Shown here one piece after another: positions 27,924 to 35,912 of a DNA stretch of 64,000 nucleotides (its first letter is position 1; each line of letters begins with the position of its first letter). The position numbers and the translations under genes were made by a program. The notes under the pieces were generated by a model. It searched no databases. It was not told the DNA's origin and was given only the letters and a program-made list of their open reading frames with translations. The stretch lies in the NCBI RefSeq assembly GCF_900115565.1, contig NZ_FOWW01000007.1:62001-126000 (forward strand). Direction: 5' to 3'. This DNA comes from Amycolatopsis arida (GTDB taxonomy: Bacteria > Actinomycetota > Actinomycetes > Mycobacteriales > Pseudonocardiaceae).

Positions 27924-28289
27924 CCGGACCAGCCCCTTCCGCACGCCTTCACCTGAGTTGACCAACGACGTCACGCGCGCGCGGGAATCGATTACTCGCC
28001 CGGTCGGGTTACTACTTTGGACGGGTCCCGGACAACCCGGATACCCGCGAGGTCCGAATTGGACCCGAGAGAGAGGGCCTGCCGCCGCCGACAGAGGGGG
28101 GAGGGTCGACGGCGACAGGCCGGTCGGAGCGCGCACTGGGGGAGGTCGCGCTCCGGCCGGAAGTCTAGGAGAATTCCCTCGTCCGCGCCGCGCTTCCGGC
28201 AACTATGTGGTTACGACCGGGTGTTTCCCACCGCGCCGGTCCGGCTACTCCCCGGTCGCGTCGCACGGGACGAGGCGGAAGGGGACACC
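27924..28289. other. promoter region between LuxR-type gene and LigD-like operon
   Basis: A divergent intergenic region without a gene. The part around 27990-28060 is its least GC-rich stretch and the likeliest promoter site for the LigD-like operon. I saw no convincing long palindrome. Confidence 0.35.
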
Positions 28290-29738
28290 GTGGCCGGGCT
28301 GAGCGAGTACCGCCGCAAGCGCGACCCCCGCCGCACCCCCGAGCCGGTACCCGCCGACGACCCCGTCCCCAGGGGCGACAACGACACCTTCGTCATCCAG
28401 GAGCACCACGCCCGGCGGCTGCACTGGGACGTACGGCTGGAACGGGACGGCGTGCTGGTCTCCTGGGCGGTGCCGAAGGGCCTGCCGCCCGAGCCGGGCA
28501 CCCCGCGGCTGGCCGTGCACACCGAGGACCACCCGCTGGAGTACGCGACGTTCGAGGGCGAGATCCCGGCCGGCGAGTACGGCGGCGGCCGCATGCTGAT
28601 CTGGGATCGCGGCCGGTACGAGACGTTGCACTGGAGCGACCACAAGGTGGAGATCGCGCTGCACGGCGAGCGGGTACGCGGCCGCTACGTCTTCGTGCAC
28701 CGGCACGGCCAGGACCGGGAGCGGGACTGGCTGGTCCGGCGGAAGGACCCGGCCGAGCCCGGCTGGGTGGAGCTGCCCGAGTTCCTGCCGCCGATGCGGG
28801 CCCGCGACGGCGAACTGCCCGGCCCGGACGAGGACGCCGAGTGGGCCTACGAGTTCGCCTGGGGCGGGCGGCGCGCCGAGGTGCGGGCGCAGGGCGGCAG
28901 GGTCAGCGTGCTCGACGAGGACGGTGCGGACCTCACCGCGCTGCTGCCGGAGCTCCGCGGGCTCGGCGAACAGCTCGGCGCCACCGAGGCGCTGCTCGAC
29001 GGCGAGCTGGTGGCGTTCGACGCGGCGGCCGAGGCCACCCGGCCGAGCCCGGAGGCGCTGCGCCGCCGGCTCGCCGCGACCGGTGCCCAGCAGGCCCGCC
29101 GGCTGGCCGACCGGGCGCCGGTGGTGTACCTGCCGTTCGACGTGCTGCACCTGGCCGGCCGCTCCTGCCTGGACCTGCCCTACCTCGAGCGCCGGCGGCT
29201 GCTGGCCGGACTCGGGCTCGAGGGGCCGCACTGGCGGGTGCCCGAGCACCACGTCGGCGGTGGGCCGGCGGTGCTGCGGACCAGCCGGCAGCACGGCCTG
29301 GCCGGCATGATCGCCAAGCGCGCCGGCGGCCGGTACCTGCCCGGCCGGCCCAGTCCCGACTGGACGCGGATCACCGGCGGCCGGGTGCAGGAGGTGGTCG
29401 TCGGTGGGTGGCGGGCGGCCGGCGACGAGGTGGCCGCCCTGCTCGTCGGGGTGCCGGAGGACGGCGACCCGCGCACCCTGCGCTACGTGGGCACGGTGCG
29501 CAGCGGGCTGGGAGACGACCGCCAGCGGCTGCGGTCGCGGCTGCGGCGGCGGGCCCGCAAGCGCCCACCGTTCTCGTCGGTGCCGCGGGGCGGCGAGCGG
29601 GACGTGCACTGGGTGCGGCCCGACCTGGTCGGCGAGGTGGCGTTCCGGGACTGGACGAGCACCGGCCGGCTGCGCTCGCCCCGGTGGCGCGGGCTGTGCC
29701 CCGACCGGCGCCCGGAGGAGGTGGTGGTCGATGGCTGA
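28290..29738 (+). CDS. LigD-like protein: 3'-phosphoesterase domain plus degenerate ATP-dependent ligase domain
   Basis: 482 residues from GTG 28290. Residues ~30-170 are the LigD 3'-phosphoesterase domain with its histidine/acid core (FVIQEHHARRLHWDVRLE, residues 34-51; EDHPLEYATFEG; IPAGEYGGG). Residues ~180-480 align with the LigD ligase, but the nucleotidyl-transfer motifs are broken. Motif I, normally K-W-D-G, reads FAWGG with Ala190 in place of the catalytic lysine. Motif IV has LAGMIAK instead of EGVIAK. Motif V has DWTRIT without the usual lysines. The OB-fold end (FRDWTSTGRLRSPRWRGLCPD) is intact. Expected role: 3'-end processing in non-homologous end joining, with a pseudo-ligase scaffold. 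The polymerase gene overlaps its end. Confidence 0.85.
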   Translation: MAGLSEYRRKRDPRRTPEPVPADDPVPRGDNDTFVIQEHHARRLHWDVRLERDGVLVSWAVPKGLPPEPGTPRLAVHTEDHPLEYATFEGEIPAGEYGGGRMLIWDRGRYETLHWSDHKVEIALHGERVRGRYVFVHRHGQDRERDWLVRRKDPAEPGWVELPEFLPPMRARDGELPGPDEDAEWAYEFAWGGRRAEVRAQGGRVSVLDEDGADLTALLPELRGLGEQLGATEALLDGELVAFDAAAEATRPSPEALRRRLAATGAQQARRLADRAPVVYLPFDVLHLAGRSCLDLPYLERRRLLAGLGLEGPHWRVPEHHVGGGPAVLRTSRQHGLAGMIAKRAGGRYLPGRPSPDWTRITGGRVQEVVVGGWRAAGDEVAALLVGVPEDGDPRTLRYVGTVRSGLGDDRQRLRSRLRRRARKRPPFSSVPRGGERDVHWVRPDLVGEVAFRDWTSTGRLRSPRWRGLCPDRRPEEVVVDG

Positions 29739-30645
29739 GCGGAAGATCGTGGTGCGGGTCGAGGACCGGCGGCTCACCCTGACCAACCTGGAGAAGGTGC
29801 TCTACCCGAAGACCGGCTTCACCAAGCGGGACGTCATCGACTACTACCACCGGATCGCGCCGGTCCTGCTGCCGCACCTGGCCGACCGGGCCGCCACCTT
29901 CGTCCGCTTCCCGGACGGGGTGGCCGGCCAGTCGTTCTTCGAGAAGGACGTCTCACGGCACGCGCCGGACTGGGTGCGCACCGCCCGGCTGACCGGCAGC
30001 GGCCGGCGCGGCGAGGAGGTCAACGACTACCCGGTGATCGGCGACCTGCCGACGCTGATCTGGGCGGCCAACCTCGCCGCGCTCGAGCTGCACGTGCCAC
30101 AGTGGACGGTGGGCCCGCGGGGCGCGCGCCGCCCGCCGGACCTGCTGGTGTTCGACCTCGACCCGGGTGCGCCGGCGACCGTCGTGCAGTGCTGCCGGGT
30201 GGCCGAGCGGCTGCGCGAGGTGCTCGCCGACGACGGGCTGGTCCCGGTGCCGAAGACCAGCGGCGGCAAGGGGATGCAGCTCTACTGCGCCGTGCGCACC
30301 CGGAAGCAGGAGAGCACGTCGGACTACGCCAAGCGGGTGGCCGAGCTGCTGGCCGGCGAGCAGCCGGACCTGATCGTGGCCAAGATGCAGAAAGCGTTGC
30401 GCCCGGGCAAGGTGTTCATCGACTGGAGTCAGAACAACCCGGCGAAGACCACGGTGGCGCCGTACTCGCTGCGCGGCCGGGAGCGGCCGACGGTGTCCAC
30501 CCCGATCACGTGGGACGAGGTGGAGTCGTGCCGCAGAGTGGACGACCTGGTCTTCACCGCCCCGGACGTGCTGGACCGGGTGGACGAGCTCGGCGACCTG
30601 TTCGAGGAGGTTCATGAGCGACCGGCCGCGCTCCCCCGCCGCTGA
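29731..30645 (+). CDS. LigD-type DNA polymerase (archaeo-eukaryotic primase family)
   Basis: 304 residues. Family motifs: LTNLEKVLYPKTGFTKRDVI near the N-terminus, the catalytic DxD in LLVFDLDPG, PKTSGGKGMQLY for nucleotide binding, and VFIDWSQNNPAKTTVAPYSL with the third acid. These stand-alone PolDom proteins fill gaps and add ribonucleotides during end joining. ATG 29731 overlaps the phosphoesterase gene by 8 nt. No Ku gene is present in the window. Confidence 0.88.
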   Translation: MAERKIVVRVEDRRLTLTNLEKVLYPKTGFTKRDVIDYYHRIAPVLLPHLADRAATFVRFPDGVAGQSFFEKDVSRHAPDWVRTARLTGSGRRGEEVNDYPVIGDLPTLIWAANLAALELHVPQWTVGPRGARRPPDLLVFDLDPGAPATVVQCCRVAERLREVLADDGLVPVPKTSGGKGMQLYCAVRTRKQESTSDYAKRVAELLAGEQPDLIVAKMQKALRPGKVFIDWSQNNPAKTTVAPYSLRGRERPTVSTPITWDEVESCRRVDDLVFTAPDVLDRVDELGDLFEEVHERPAALPRR

Positions 30646-31699
30646 GCGGGTGGTGGTGACCGGGGCCAGCGGGAACGTCGGCACCGCGCTCCTCCGGCAC
30701 CGCGACCCCCGCTGGGCGGTCACCGGGGTCGCCCGTCGGGTGCCCCCGGCCGTCGAGCCGTACTCCGCCGCGCGGTGGGTGCCGTGCGACATCGGCGCGC
30801 CGGGTGCCGACGGCGATCTCGCCGATGTCTTCGCCGGCGCGGACGTGGTGGTCCACCTGGCGTGGGCGATCTCGCCGTCCCCGGCGGACCCGCCGATGAT
30901 CCGGACGAACGCCACCGGCACCCGCAACGTGCTGGCCGCCGCCGCGCGGGCGGGCGTGCCGCACGTCGTGTGCGCCTCGTCCGTCGCCGCCTACCGGCCG
31001 GCCGGGCGCTGGCAGCGGGTCGCCGAGGACTGGCCGCGCGGTGGCGTGCCCGCCAGCGCCTACAGCCGGAGCAAGGTCCGACTGGAGCGGCAGCTGGACG
31101 AGTTCGTTGGCGCACACCCGGACGTCCGGCTCACGAGGGTGCGCCCGTGCGGGATCGTGCAGCGCGCCGCCGCCGGGCAGTTCGCCCGCTGGCTGCTCGG
31201 CCCGCTGCTGCCCGAGCGGCTGCTCGGCGCCGTGCCGAAGCCGCTGTGGCGGGACCTGCGCCTGCAGCTGGTGCACGCCGACGACGTGGCCGACGCCCTG
31301 CGCCGGATCGTGGATCGGCGGATCGCGGGCGCGGTCAACCTGGCCGCCGAGCCACCGCTGACGGCCGACGATCTCGTCCGGATCGTGGGCGGGGTCCGGT
31401 TCCCGGTGGGGCGAAGGCTCACCGAGCTGGCCGCGTGGGCCGGGTGGCGGGTGGGGCTGCAGCCGCTGCACCCCGGCTGGCTGGAGCTGGCCGACCGGGC
31501 CCCGCTGATCGACACCAGCAGGGCGAGGGAGGAGCTCGGCTGGCTGCCGGAGTACAGCGCGGCCGACGCGCTGCGCGACCTGCTCGCCGGGTTCGCCACG
31601 CACGCCGGCACGGCGAGCGCGCCACTCGCCCCGGCCGGGACGGGCGCGGCCACCCGGCTGCGCGCGGTGCGCTGGGGCCGGCCGGCACGGCAGGCGTGA
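30614..31699 (+). CDS. NAD-dependent epimerase/dehydratase family protein
   Basis: 361 residues, extended-SDR type: VVVTGASGNVGTALL (residues ~13-27), DVVVHLAWAISPSP, VVCASSVAAY and the catalytic YSRSK. The C-terminus ends in a low-complexity Ala-rich tail. It overlaps the LigD polymerase gene by 32 nt in another frame, so it is co-transcribed. Substrate unknown: the C-terminal half resembles nucleoside-diphosphate-sugar epimerases only loosely. Confidence 0.8.
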   Translation: MSDRPRSPAAERVVVTGASGNVGTALLRHRDPRWAVTGVARRVPPAVEPYSAARWVPCDIGAPGADGDLADVFAGADVVVHLAWAISPSPADPPMIRTNATGTRNVLAAAARAGVPHVVCASSVAAYRPAGRWQRVAEDWPRGGVPASAYSRSKVRLERQLDEFVGAHPDVRLTRVRPCGIVQRAAAGQFARWLLGPLLPERLLGAVPKPLWRDLRLQLVHADDVADALRRIVDRRIAGAVNLAAEPPLTADDLVRIVGGVRFPVGRRLTELAAWAGWRVGLQPLHPGWLELADRAPLIDTSRAREELGWLPEYSAADALRDLLAGFATHAGTASAPLAPAGTGAATRLRAVRWGRPARQA

Positions 31700-31789
31700 A
31701 CGGAGCCGTGCGGAGCGAACAATTCAACACAGCAGCCGCGGCGAACGCCGCCAGCGAGGAGGGGGCGTGAGATCGAGAGAGGAGGGACG

Positions 31790-33379
31790 ATGACCACGGT
31801 CGACGCGGTGGTGGTCGGCGCGGGGCACAACGGGCTGGTCGCGGCGAACCTGCTCGCCGACGCCGGGTGGCGGGTGCTGGTGCTGGAGGCGACCGACCAC
31901 CCCGGTGGCGCGGTCCGCACCGCGGAGCTCACCGCGCCGGGCTTCGCCAACGACCTGTGCAGCGCGTTCTTCCCGATGTCCGCGGCCTCGCCGGTGATCA
32001 ACGGTCTCGGCCTGGACCGGTACGGCCTGTGCTGGCGGCACGCCCCGGCGGCGCTGGCGCACGTGCTGCCCGATGACCGCTGCGCGCTGCTGTCCCGCGA
32101 CCTCGACGCCACCATGGCGTCGGTGGCCGCGTTCGCGGCGGAGGACGCCGCGGCGTGGGAGCGGATGGCCGCGCAGTGGCGGCGCATCCGCGACGATCTC
32201 ATGCCGGCGCTGCTGACCCCGTTCCCGCCGGTCCGCCCGGCGCTGCGGCTGCTGCGCGCGCTGGGCACCGCCGACGCGCTCCGGCTCGCCCGGATGCTCA
32301 CCCTGCCGGTCTCCCGGTTCGGCGAGGAGCAGTTCGCCGGCGCCGGCGCGCGGCTGCTGCTGGCCGGTAACGCGCTGCACGCCGACCTCGGCGTCGACGA
32401 GCCGGGCAGCGCGGTGTTCGGCTGGCTGCTGGCGATGCTCGCGCAGGACGTCGGCTTCCCGGTGCCCGAGGGCGGGGCGGGGCGGATCACCGACGCGCTG
32501 GTGCGCCGGCTGACCGACCGCGGCGGCGAGGTGCACTGCGGCCGGCCGGTGCGCCAGGTGCTGGTCGCCGGCGGCCGGGCGCTGGGGGTGCGGGACGCCG
32601 GCGGCGAGCCGGTGCGGGCCCGCCGCGCGGTGCTGGCCGACGTCCCCGCGCCCGCGCTGTACCTCGACCTCGTCGGCGCCGAGCACCTGCCGGCCCGGCT
32701 GGTGGACGACCTGCGCCGGTTCCAGTGGGACGACAGCACCATCAAGGTCGACTGGGCGCTGTCCGGGCCGGTGCCGTGGACGGCGGGCGAGGTGGCCGGG
32801 GCCGGCACCGTGCACCTGGGCGGCGACCTGGACGGGCTGAGCAGGTACGGCGCGGAGCTGGCCCGTGGGCGGGTGTCCGAGCACCCGTTCCTGCTGCTCG
32901 GCCAGATGAACGTGGCCGACCCGACCCGCTCGCCGGCGGGCACGGCGACGGTGTGGGCGTACACGCACGTGCCGCAGTCCTCGCGCTGGGACCGGCGGGC
33001 GCTGGAGGACTACGCCGGGCGGATGGAGCGGGTGGTGGAGCGGCACGCCCCCGGCTTCGCCGACCGGGTGCTCGCCCGGCGCGTACAGGGCCCGGAGGAC
33101 CTGCGGGAGCACGACTGGAGCCTGGTCGGTGGTGCCCTCAACGGGGGCACCGCGGCCATCCACCAGCAGCTCGTGTTCCGCCCGGTGCCCGGGCTCGGCC
33201 GCGCGGACACCCCGGTCGACCGGCTCTACCTGGCCGGCGCGTCCGCGCACCCCGGTGGCGCGGTGCACGGCGGGCCCGGGTCCAACGCCGCGCGGGCCGC
33301 GCTGGCGCGCGACGGGCTCGCCGGCGGGCTGTACGCGCGGGCCGTCCGCGCCGGGCACGCCCTGGTGTACGGGGCCTGA
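31790..33379 (+). CDS. FAD-dependent oxidoreductase, phytoene desaturase/PYROXD2-like
   Basis: 529 residues. The N-terminal dinucleotide-binding motif VVVGAGHNGLVAANLLADAG is followed by LVLEATDHPGGAVRTAEL. The C-terminal FAD motif is RLYLAGASAHPGGAVHGGPG. The overall pattern (LCSAFFPMSAASPVI, FAGAGARLLLAGNALHADLG) matches the PYROXD2-like branch rather than carotenoid enzymes. Substrate unknown. It begins 90 nt after the epimerase gene and ends convergent with a SRPBCC gene. ATG 31790 follows GAGAGGAGGGACG. Confidence 0.85.
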   Translation: MTTVDAVVVGAGHNGLVAANLLADAGWRVLVLEATDHPGGAVRTAELTAPGFANDLCSAFFPMSAASPVINGLGLDRYGLCWRHAPAALAHVLPDDRCALLSRDLDATMASVAAFAAEDAAAWERMAAQWRRIRDDLMPALLTPFPPVRPALRLLRALGTADALRLARMLTLPVSRFGEEQFAGAGARLLLAGNALHADLGVDEPGSAVFGWLLAMLAQDVGFPVPEGGAGRITDALVRRLTDRGGEVHCGRPVRQVLVAGGRALGVRDAGGEPVRARRAVLADVPAPALYLDLVGAEHLPARLVDDLRRFQWDDSTIKVDWALSGPVPWTAGEVAGAGTVHLGGDLDGLSRYGAELARGRVSEHPFLLLGQMNVADPTRSPAGTATVWAYTHVPQSSRWDRRALEDYAGRMERVVERHAPGFADRVLARRVQGPEDLREHDWSLVGGALNGGTAAIHQQLVFRPVPGLGRADTPVDRLYLAGASAHPGGAVHGGPGSNAARAALARDGLAGGLYARAVRAGHALVYGA

Positions 33380-33383
33380 CGGG

Positions 33384-33836
33384 TCAGGTGCGGCGCTCGG
33401 ACCCGCGACCGGCGGCCATGTCGGCGAGCCGGGCGAGCGCCTCGGTGTTGCGCGGCCGCAGCACCATCGACCGCAGCGGCTCGGGCGCCAGCCGGGCCGG
33501 GCCGCCGGTGGGCTTCTCCACCATCCGCACCTCGGTCCGGTTCGGTCCGAGTGGGACCAGGGTCAGCCGGATGGTGACCTTCCCGAACACCCACAGCCGC
33601 GCGTCGAGCTCCAGCAGCCGGTCGCGCTCCATCCTGAGGACGGTGGTCCGGTCGGAGACCTGCACCGGCCACGGCCCGGAGTTGTGGTGGATGGAGCTGC
33701 CCTCCGCCGGCCACTCCGGGTCGACGCCCCGGATGTGCGAGGCCCCCACCACCCAGCCGGCGTAGGACCAGCCGTCGGCCAGCACGTCGAAGACGTCGTC
33801 CGCGCTCGCCGGAATCACCCTGGTCACCTCGGTCAC
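33384..33836 (-). CDS. SRPBCC family (START/Bet v1-like) protein
   Basis: 150 residues with the polyketide-cyclase/START pattern: VTRVIPASADDVFDVLADGW at the N-terminus, SHIRGVDPEWPAEGSSIHH, and a long C-terminal helix (EALARLADMAAGR). It binds a hydrophobic ligand in a cavity; the role is unknown. It is next to the PYROXD2-like gene, a pairing seen in other actinobacteria. GTG start at 33834-33836 after GAGGAGG. Confidence 0.82.
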   Translation of the reverse strand: MTEVTRVIPASADDVFDVLADGWSYAGWVVGASHIRGVDPEWPAEGSSIHHNSGPWPVQVSDRTTVLRMERDRLLELDARLWVFGKVTIRLTLVPLGPNRTEVRMVEKPTGGPARLAPEPLRSMVLRPRNTEALARLADMAAGRGSERRT

Positions 33837-33859
33837 GTGCCCTCCTCCCCCGGCGGCGC

Positions 33860-34090
33860 TCACGCGCCGAGGTTCGAGATCTCCGTCTCCAGCATCGCCG
33901 CCTGCTCCTCGAGGCGGCCCTCGTCGGGCCGCTCGCCGCCCAGCCGGTCGAGCAGGCCCGCGCGTGTCACCACCGACAGCGCACCGGCGGTCTCGCCGTC
34001 GGTCACCTCGTACCGGCCCTCCTGGAGGACCAGCCGGGCGTCCGGTCCGGCGTCCAGCAGTCGTCGCAGGTGCTCGGCCCGCAGTGACAT
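33860..34090 (-). CDS. small hypothetical protein
   Basis: 76 residues from ATG 34090, preceded by GAGGAGG at 7 nt. Helical N-terminus (MSLRAEHLRRLLDAGPDARL), a short beta segment (LVLQEGRYEVTD), and an acidic helix ending AMLETEISNLGA. I know of no assigned function. It probably shares a transcript with the SRPBCC gene 23 nt downstream. Confidence 0.6.
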   Translation of the reverse strand: MSLRAEHLRRLLDAGPDARLVLQEGRYEVTDGETAGALSVVTRAGLLDRLGGERPDEGRLEEQAAMLETEISNLGA

Positions 34091-34190
34091 GACCCGCCTC
34101 CTCGCGCTCGGTGGACTGCCCGTGGGTTTCCCCGATCGGTGCGGGTGAAACGGCACTGCCGGATGCGGCGCCCGCCGGCAGAATGCGGGC

Positions 34191-35075
34191 ATGACGGCGG
34201 GACAGCATGGTGGACCTGTGGTGGTGGGCGTGGACGGCTCGGAGCGGGCGCTCGACGCCGTGCGGTGGGCGGCCAGGGAGGCGGACCGGCTGCACGCGCC
34301 GCTGCTGGCGGTCAACGCCTCCGGCTATCCGGACCTCTACGTCGGGGCGACCGTGCCGCCGCCCGACGGGCTGCGCGAGCAAATGCAGGAGCAGGGCTGG
34401 GAGTTCCTGCGCGAGGCGGAGCGGGTGGCCGCGGAGACCGCCGGGGTCCGCGCGGAGCTGCGGTTGAGCGTCGACTCGTCGGTGCCGTTCCTGATCGAGG
34501 CCTCGACCTCGGCGCGGATGCTGGTGCTCGGCTCGTCCGGGCGGGGCGGATTCGTCGGCCTGCTCGTCGGCTCGACGACGATCGCGCTGACCGCGCACGC
34601 GCACTGCCCGGTGGTGTCGGTGCGCGGGGAGGAGCGGCCGGGTGCGCCGGTGGTGGTGGGGGTGGACGGCAGCCCGCTCAGCGACGACGCGGTCGGCCAC
34701 GCCTTCGCCGAGGCCGCGGCGCGCGAAACCGAGCTGGTCGCGGTGCACACCTGGAGCGACGCCGACACCGAGGTCGTGTTCAGCGCGGCGCGGATGGACC
34801 TGGACTGGGAGCCGATGGAGGAGTCCGAGCGGCGGGTGCTCGCCGAGCGGCTCGCCGGCTGGCGGGAGCGGTACCCGGAGGTGTCGGTGCGCCGGGTCGT
34901 CGAGCGGGACCGGCCGCGTGACCAGCTCATCGAGTGGAGCCAGCGGGCCTGCCTCGTCGTCGTCGGCAGCAGGGGGCGCGGTGGGTTCCGCGGGCTGCTG
35001 CTCGGCTCGACCAGCCAGGCGCTCGTCCATCACGCCGAGTGCCCGGTGATGGTCGTGCGGCCGCAGCGGGATTGA
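34191..35075 (+). CDS. universal stress protein with two Usp domains
   Basis: 294 residues. Domain 1 begins [19 protein letters not shown] and ends with the ATP-binding [17 protein letters not shown]. Domain 2 begins [15 protein letters not shown] and ends [17 protein letters not shown]. Both keep the G-x2-G-x9-G-S/T nucleotide motif. Tandem Usps of this kind are typical of actinobacteria and are induced by hypoxia or stress. The adjacent hsp20 gene points to a general stress role. Confidence 0.92.
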   Translation: MTAGQHGGPVVVGVDGSERALDAVRWAAREADRLHAPLLAVNASGYPDLYVGATVPPPDGLREQMQEQGWEFLREAERVAAETAGVRAELRLSVDSSVPFLIEASTSARMLVLGSSGRGGFVGLLVGSTTIALTAHAHCPVVSVRGEERPGAPVVVGVDGSPLSDDAVGHAFAEAAARETELVAVHTWSDADTEVVFSAARMDLDWEPMEESERRVLAERLAGWRERYPEVSVRRVVERDRPRDQLIEWSQRACLVVVGSRGRGGFRGLLLGSTSQALVHHAECPVMVVRPQRD

Positions 35076-35084
35076 GGACTTGTT

Positions 35085-35128
35085 GTCGTCACTCCGACGA
35101 CCGGCTTGCTTGTCATCGTTTCGACGAC
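35085..35128. promoter_or_regulatory. tandem inverted repeats upstream of hsp20
   Basis: Site 1 is GTCGTC-ACTCC-GACGAC (35085-35101, perfect arms). Site 2 is GTCATC-GTTTC-GACGAC (35112-35128, one mismatch). The centres are 27 bp apart and both have a 5-nt spacer. The form TGTCATC-N5-GATGACA is known to me as the RheA operator of Streptomyces hsp18; site 2 with its leading T comes close. No rheA-like gene is in the window. Confidence 0.5.
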
Positions 35129-35194
35129 GTGCTACAAACGATGGTGCACACGTGGGCGTCGAGCCAGCAGATCCGACGTCAGGAGGTGGCAACG

Positions 35195-35635
35195 ATGCTG
35201 GTCCGCACCGATCCCTTCCGTGAGCTCGACCGGTTGACCCAGCAGATGTTCGGCAACTCCAGCGGCACCTGGTCGCGGCCGACCGCGATGCCGATGGACG
35301 CCTACCGGTCGGGGGACGAGTTCGTGGTCGAGTTCGACCTGCCCGGTGTCTCGCCCGAGGCGATCGACCTCGACGTGGAGCGCAACGTGCTGACGGTCAA
35401 GGCCGAGCGGCGGCCGAGCGTGACCGACGACAAGGTCGAGATGCACGTCTCCGAGCGGCCGCTGGGGGCGTTCTCCCGGCAACTGTTCCTCGGCGACACG
35501 TTGGACGCGGACAACATCACCGCGAGCTACGACGCGGGCGTGTTGACCCTGCGGATCCCGGTCGCCGAGCGGGCGAGGCCGCGCAAGATCCAAGTCGCCG
35601 GCGGCGACACCGAGCAGAAGCGGCTCAACGCCTGA
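35195..35635 (+). CDS. Hsp20/alpha-crystallin family small heat-shock protein
   Basis: 146 residues. N-terminal [13 protein letters not shown], then the alpha-crystallin domain from about residue 35: [47 protein letters not shown], and [16 protein letters not shown] with the family-typical A-x-x-x-N/D-G-V-L element. It is an ATP-independent holdase. ATG 35195 follows AGGAGG at 9 nt. Confidence 0.92.
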   Translation: MLVRTDPFRELDRLTQQMFGNSSGTWSRPTAMPMDAYRSGDEFVVEFDLPGVSPEAIDLDVERNVLTVKAERRPSVTDDKVEMHVSERPLGAFSRQLFLGDTLDADNITASYDAGVLTLRIPVAERARPRKIQVAGGDTEQKRLNA

Positions 35636-35665
35636 GCGACGCCGCCAGCCGCGTCGGGTGATCAA

Positions 35666-35692
35666 CGGCCACCCCGCCCACCGGGGTGGCCG
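35666..35692. terminator. hairpin terminator after hsp20
   Basis: CGGCCACCCCG (35666-35676) pairs with 35682-35692 around a 5-nt loop, 31 nt after the hsp20 stop. A second C/G-rich inverted repeat (CACCCCCA...TGGGGGTG) lies near 35836-35853. The rest of the gap to 35912 holds the palindrome TCCTACGTAGGA (35880-35891) just upstream of the acyl-CoA synthetase. Confidence 0.7.
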
Positions 35693-35912
35693 TCGCGCTG
35701 TTCGGTGCTCGGCGTCGACAGGTCCGCCGAAGGTGACGGGCAGCCCGCTGTCCCGCCGCGGCCGCAGCAGCGCCGCCCGGACCGCGTCGGCGTCCTGGTG
35801 CGCCACGGACCTCACCTCTCGAGCGATCCGCCGGACACCCCCACTTGGGGGTGGTGTGCGTCCTCCGTGGAACTGACGATCCTACGTAGGAGATCTGACA
35901 CCGGGAGACACC

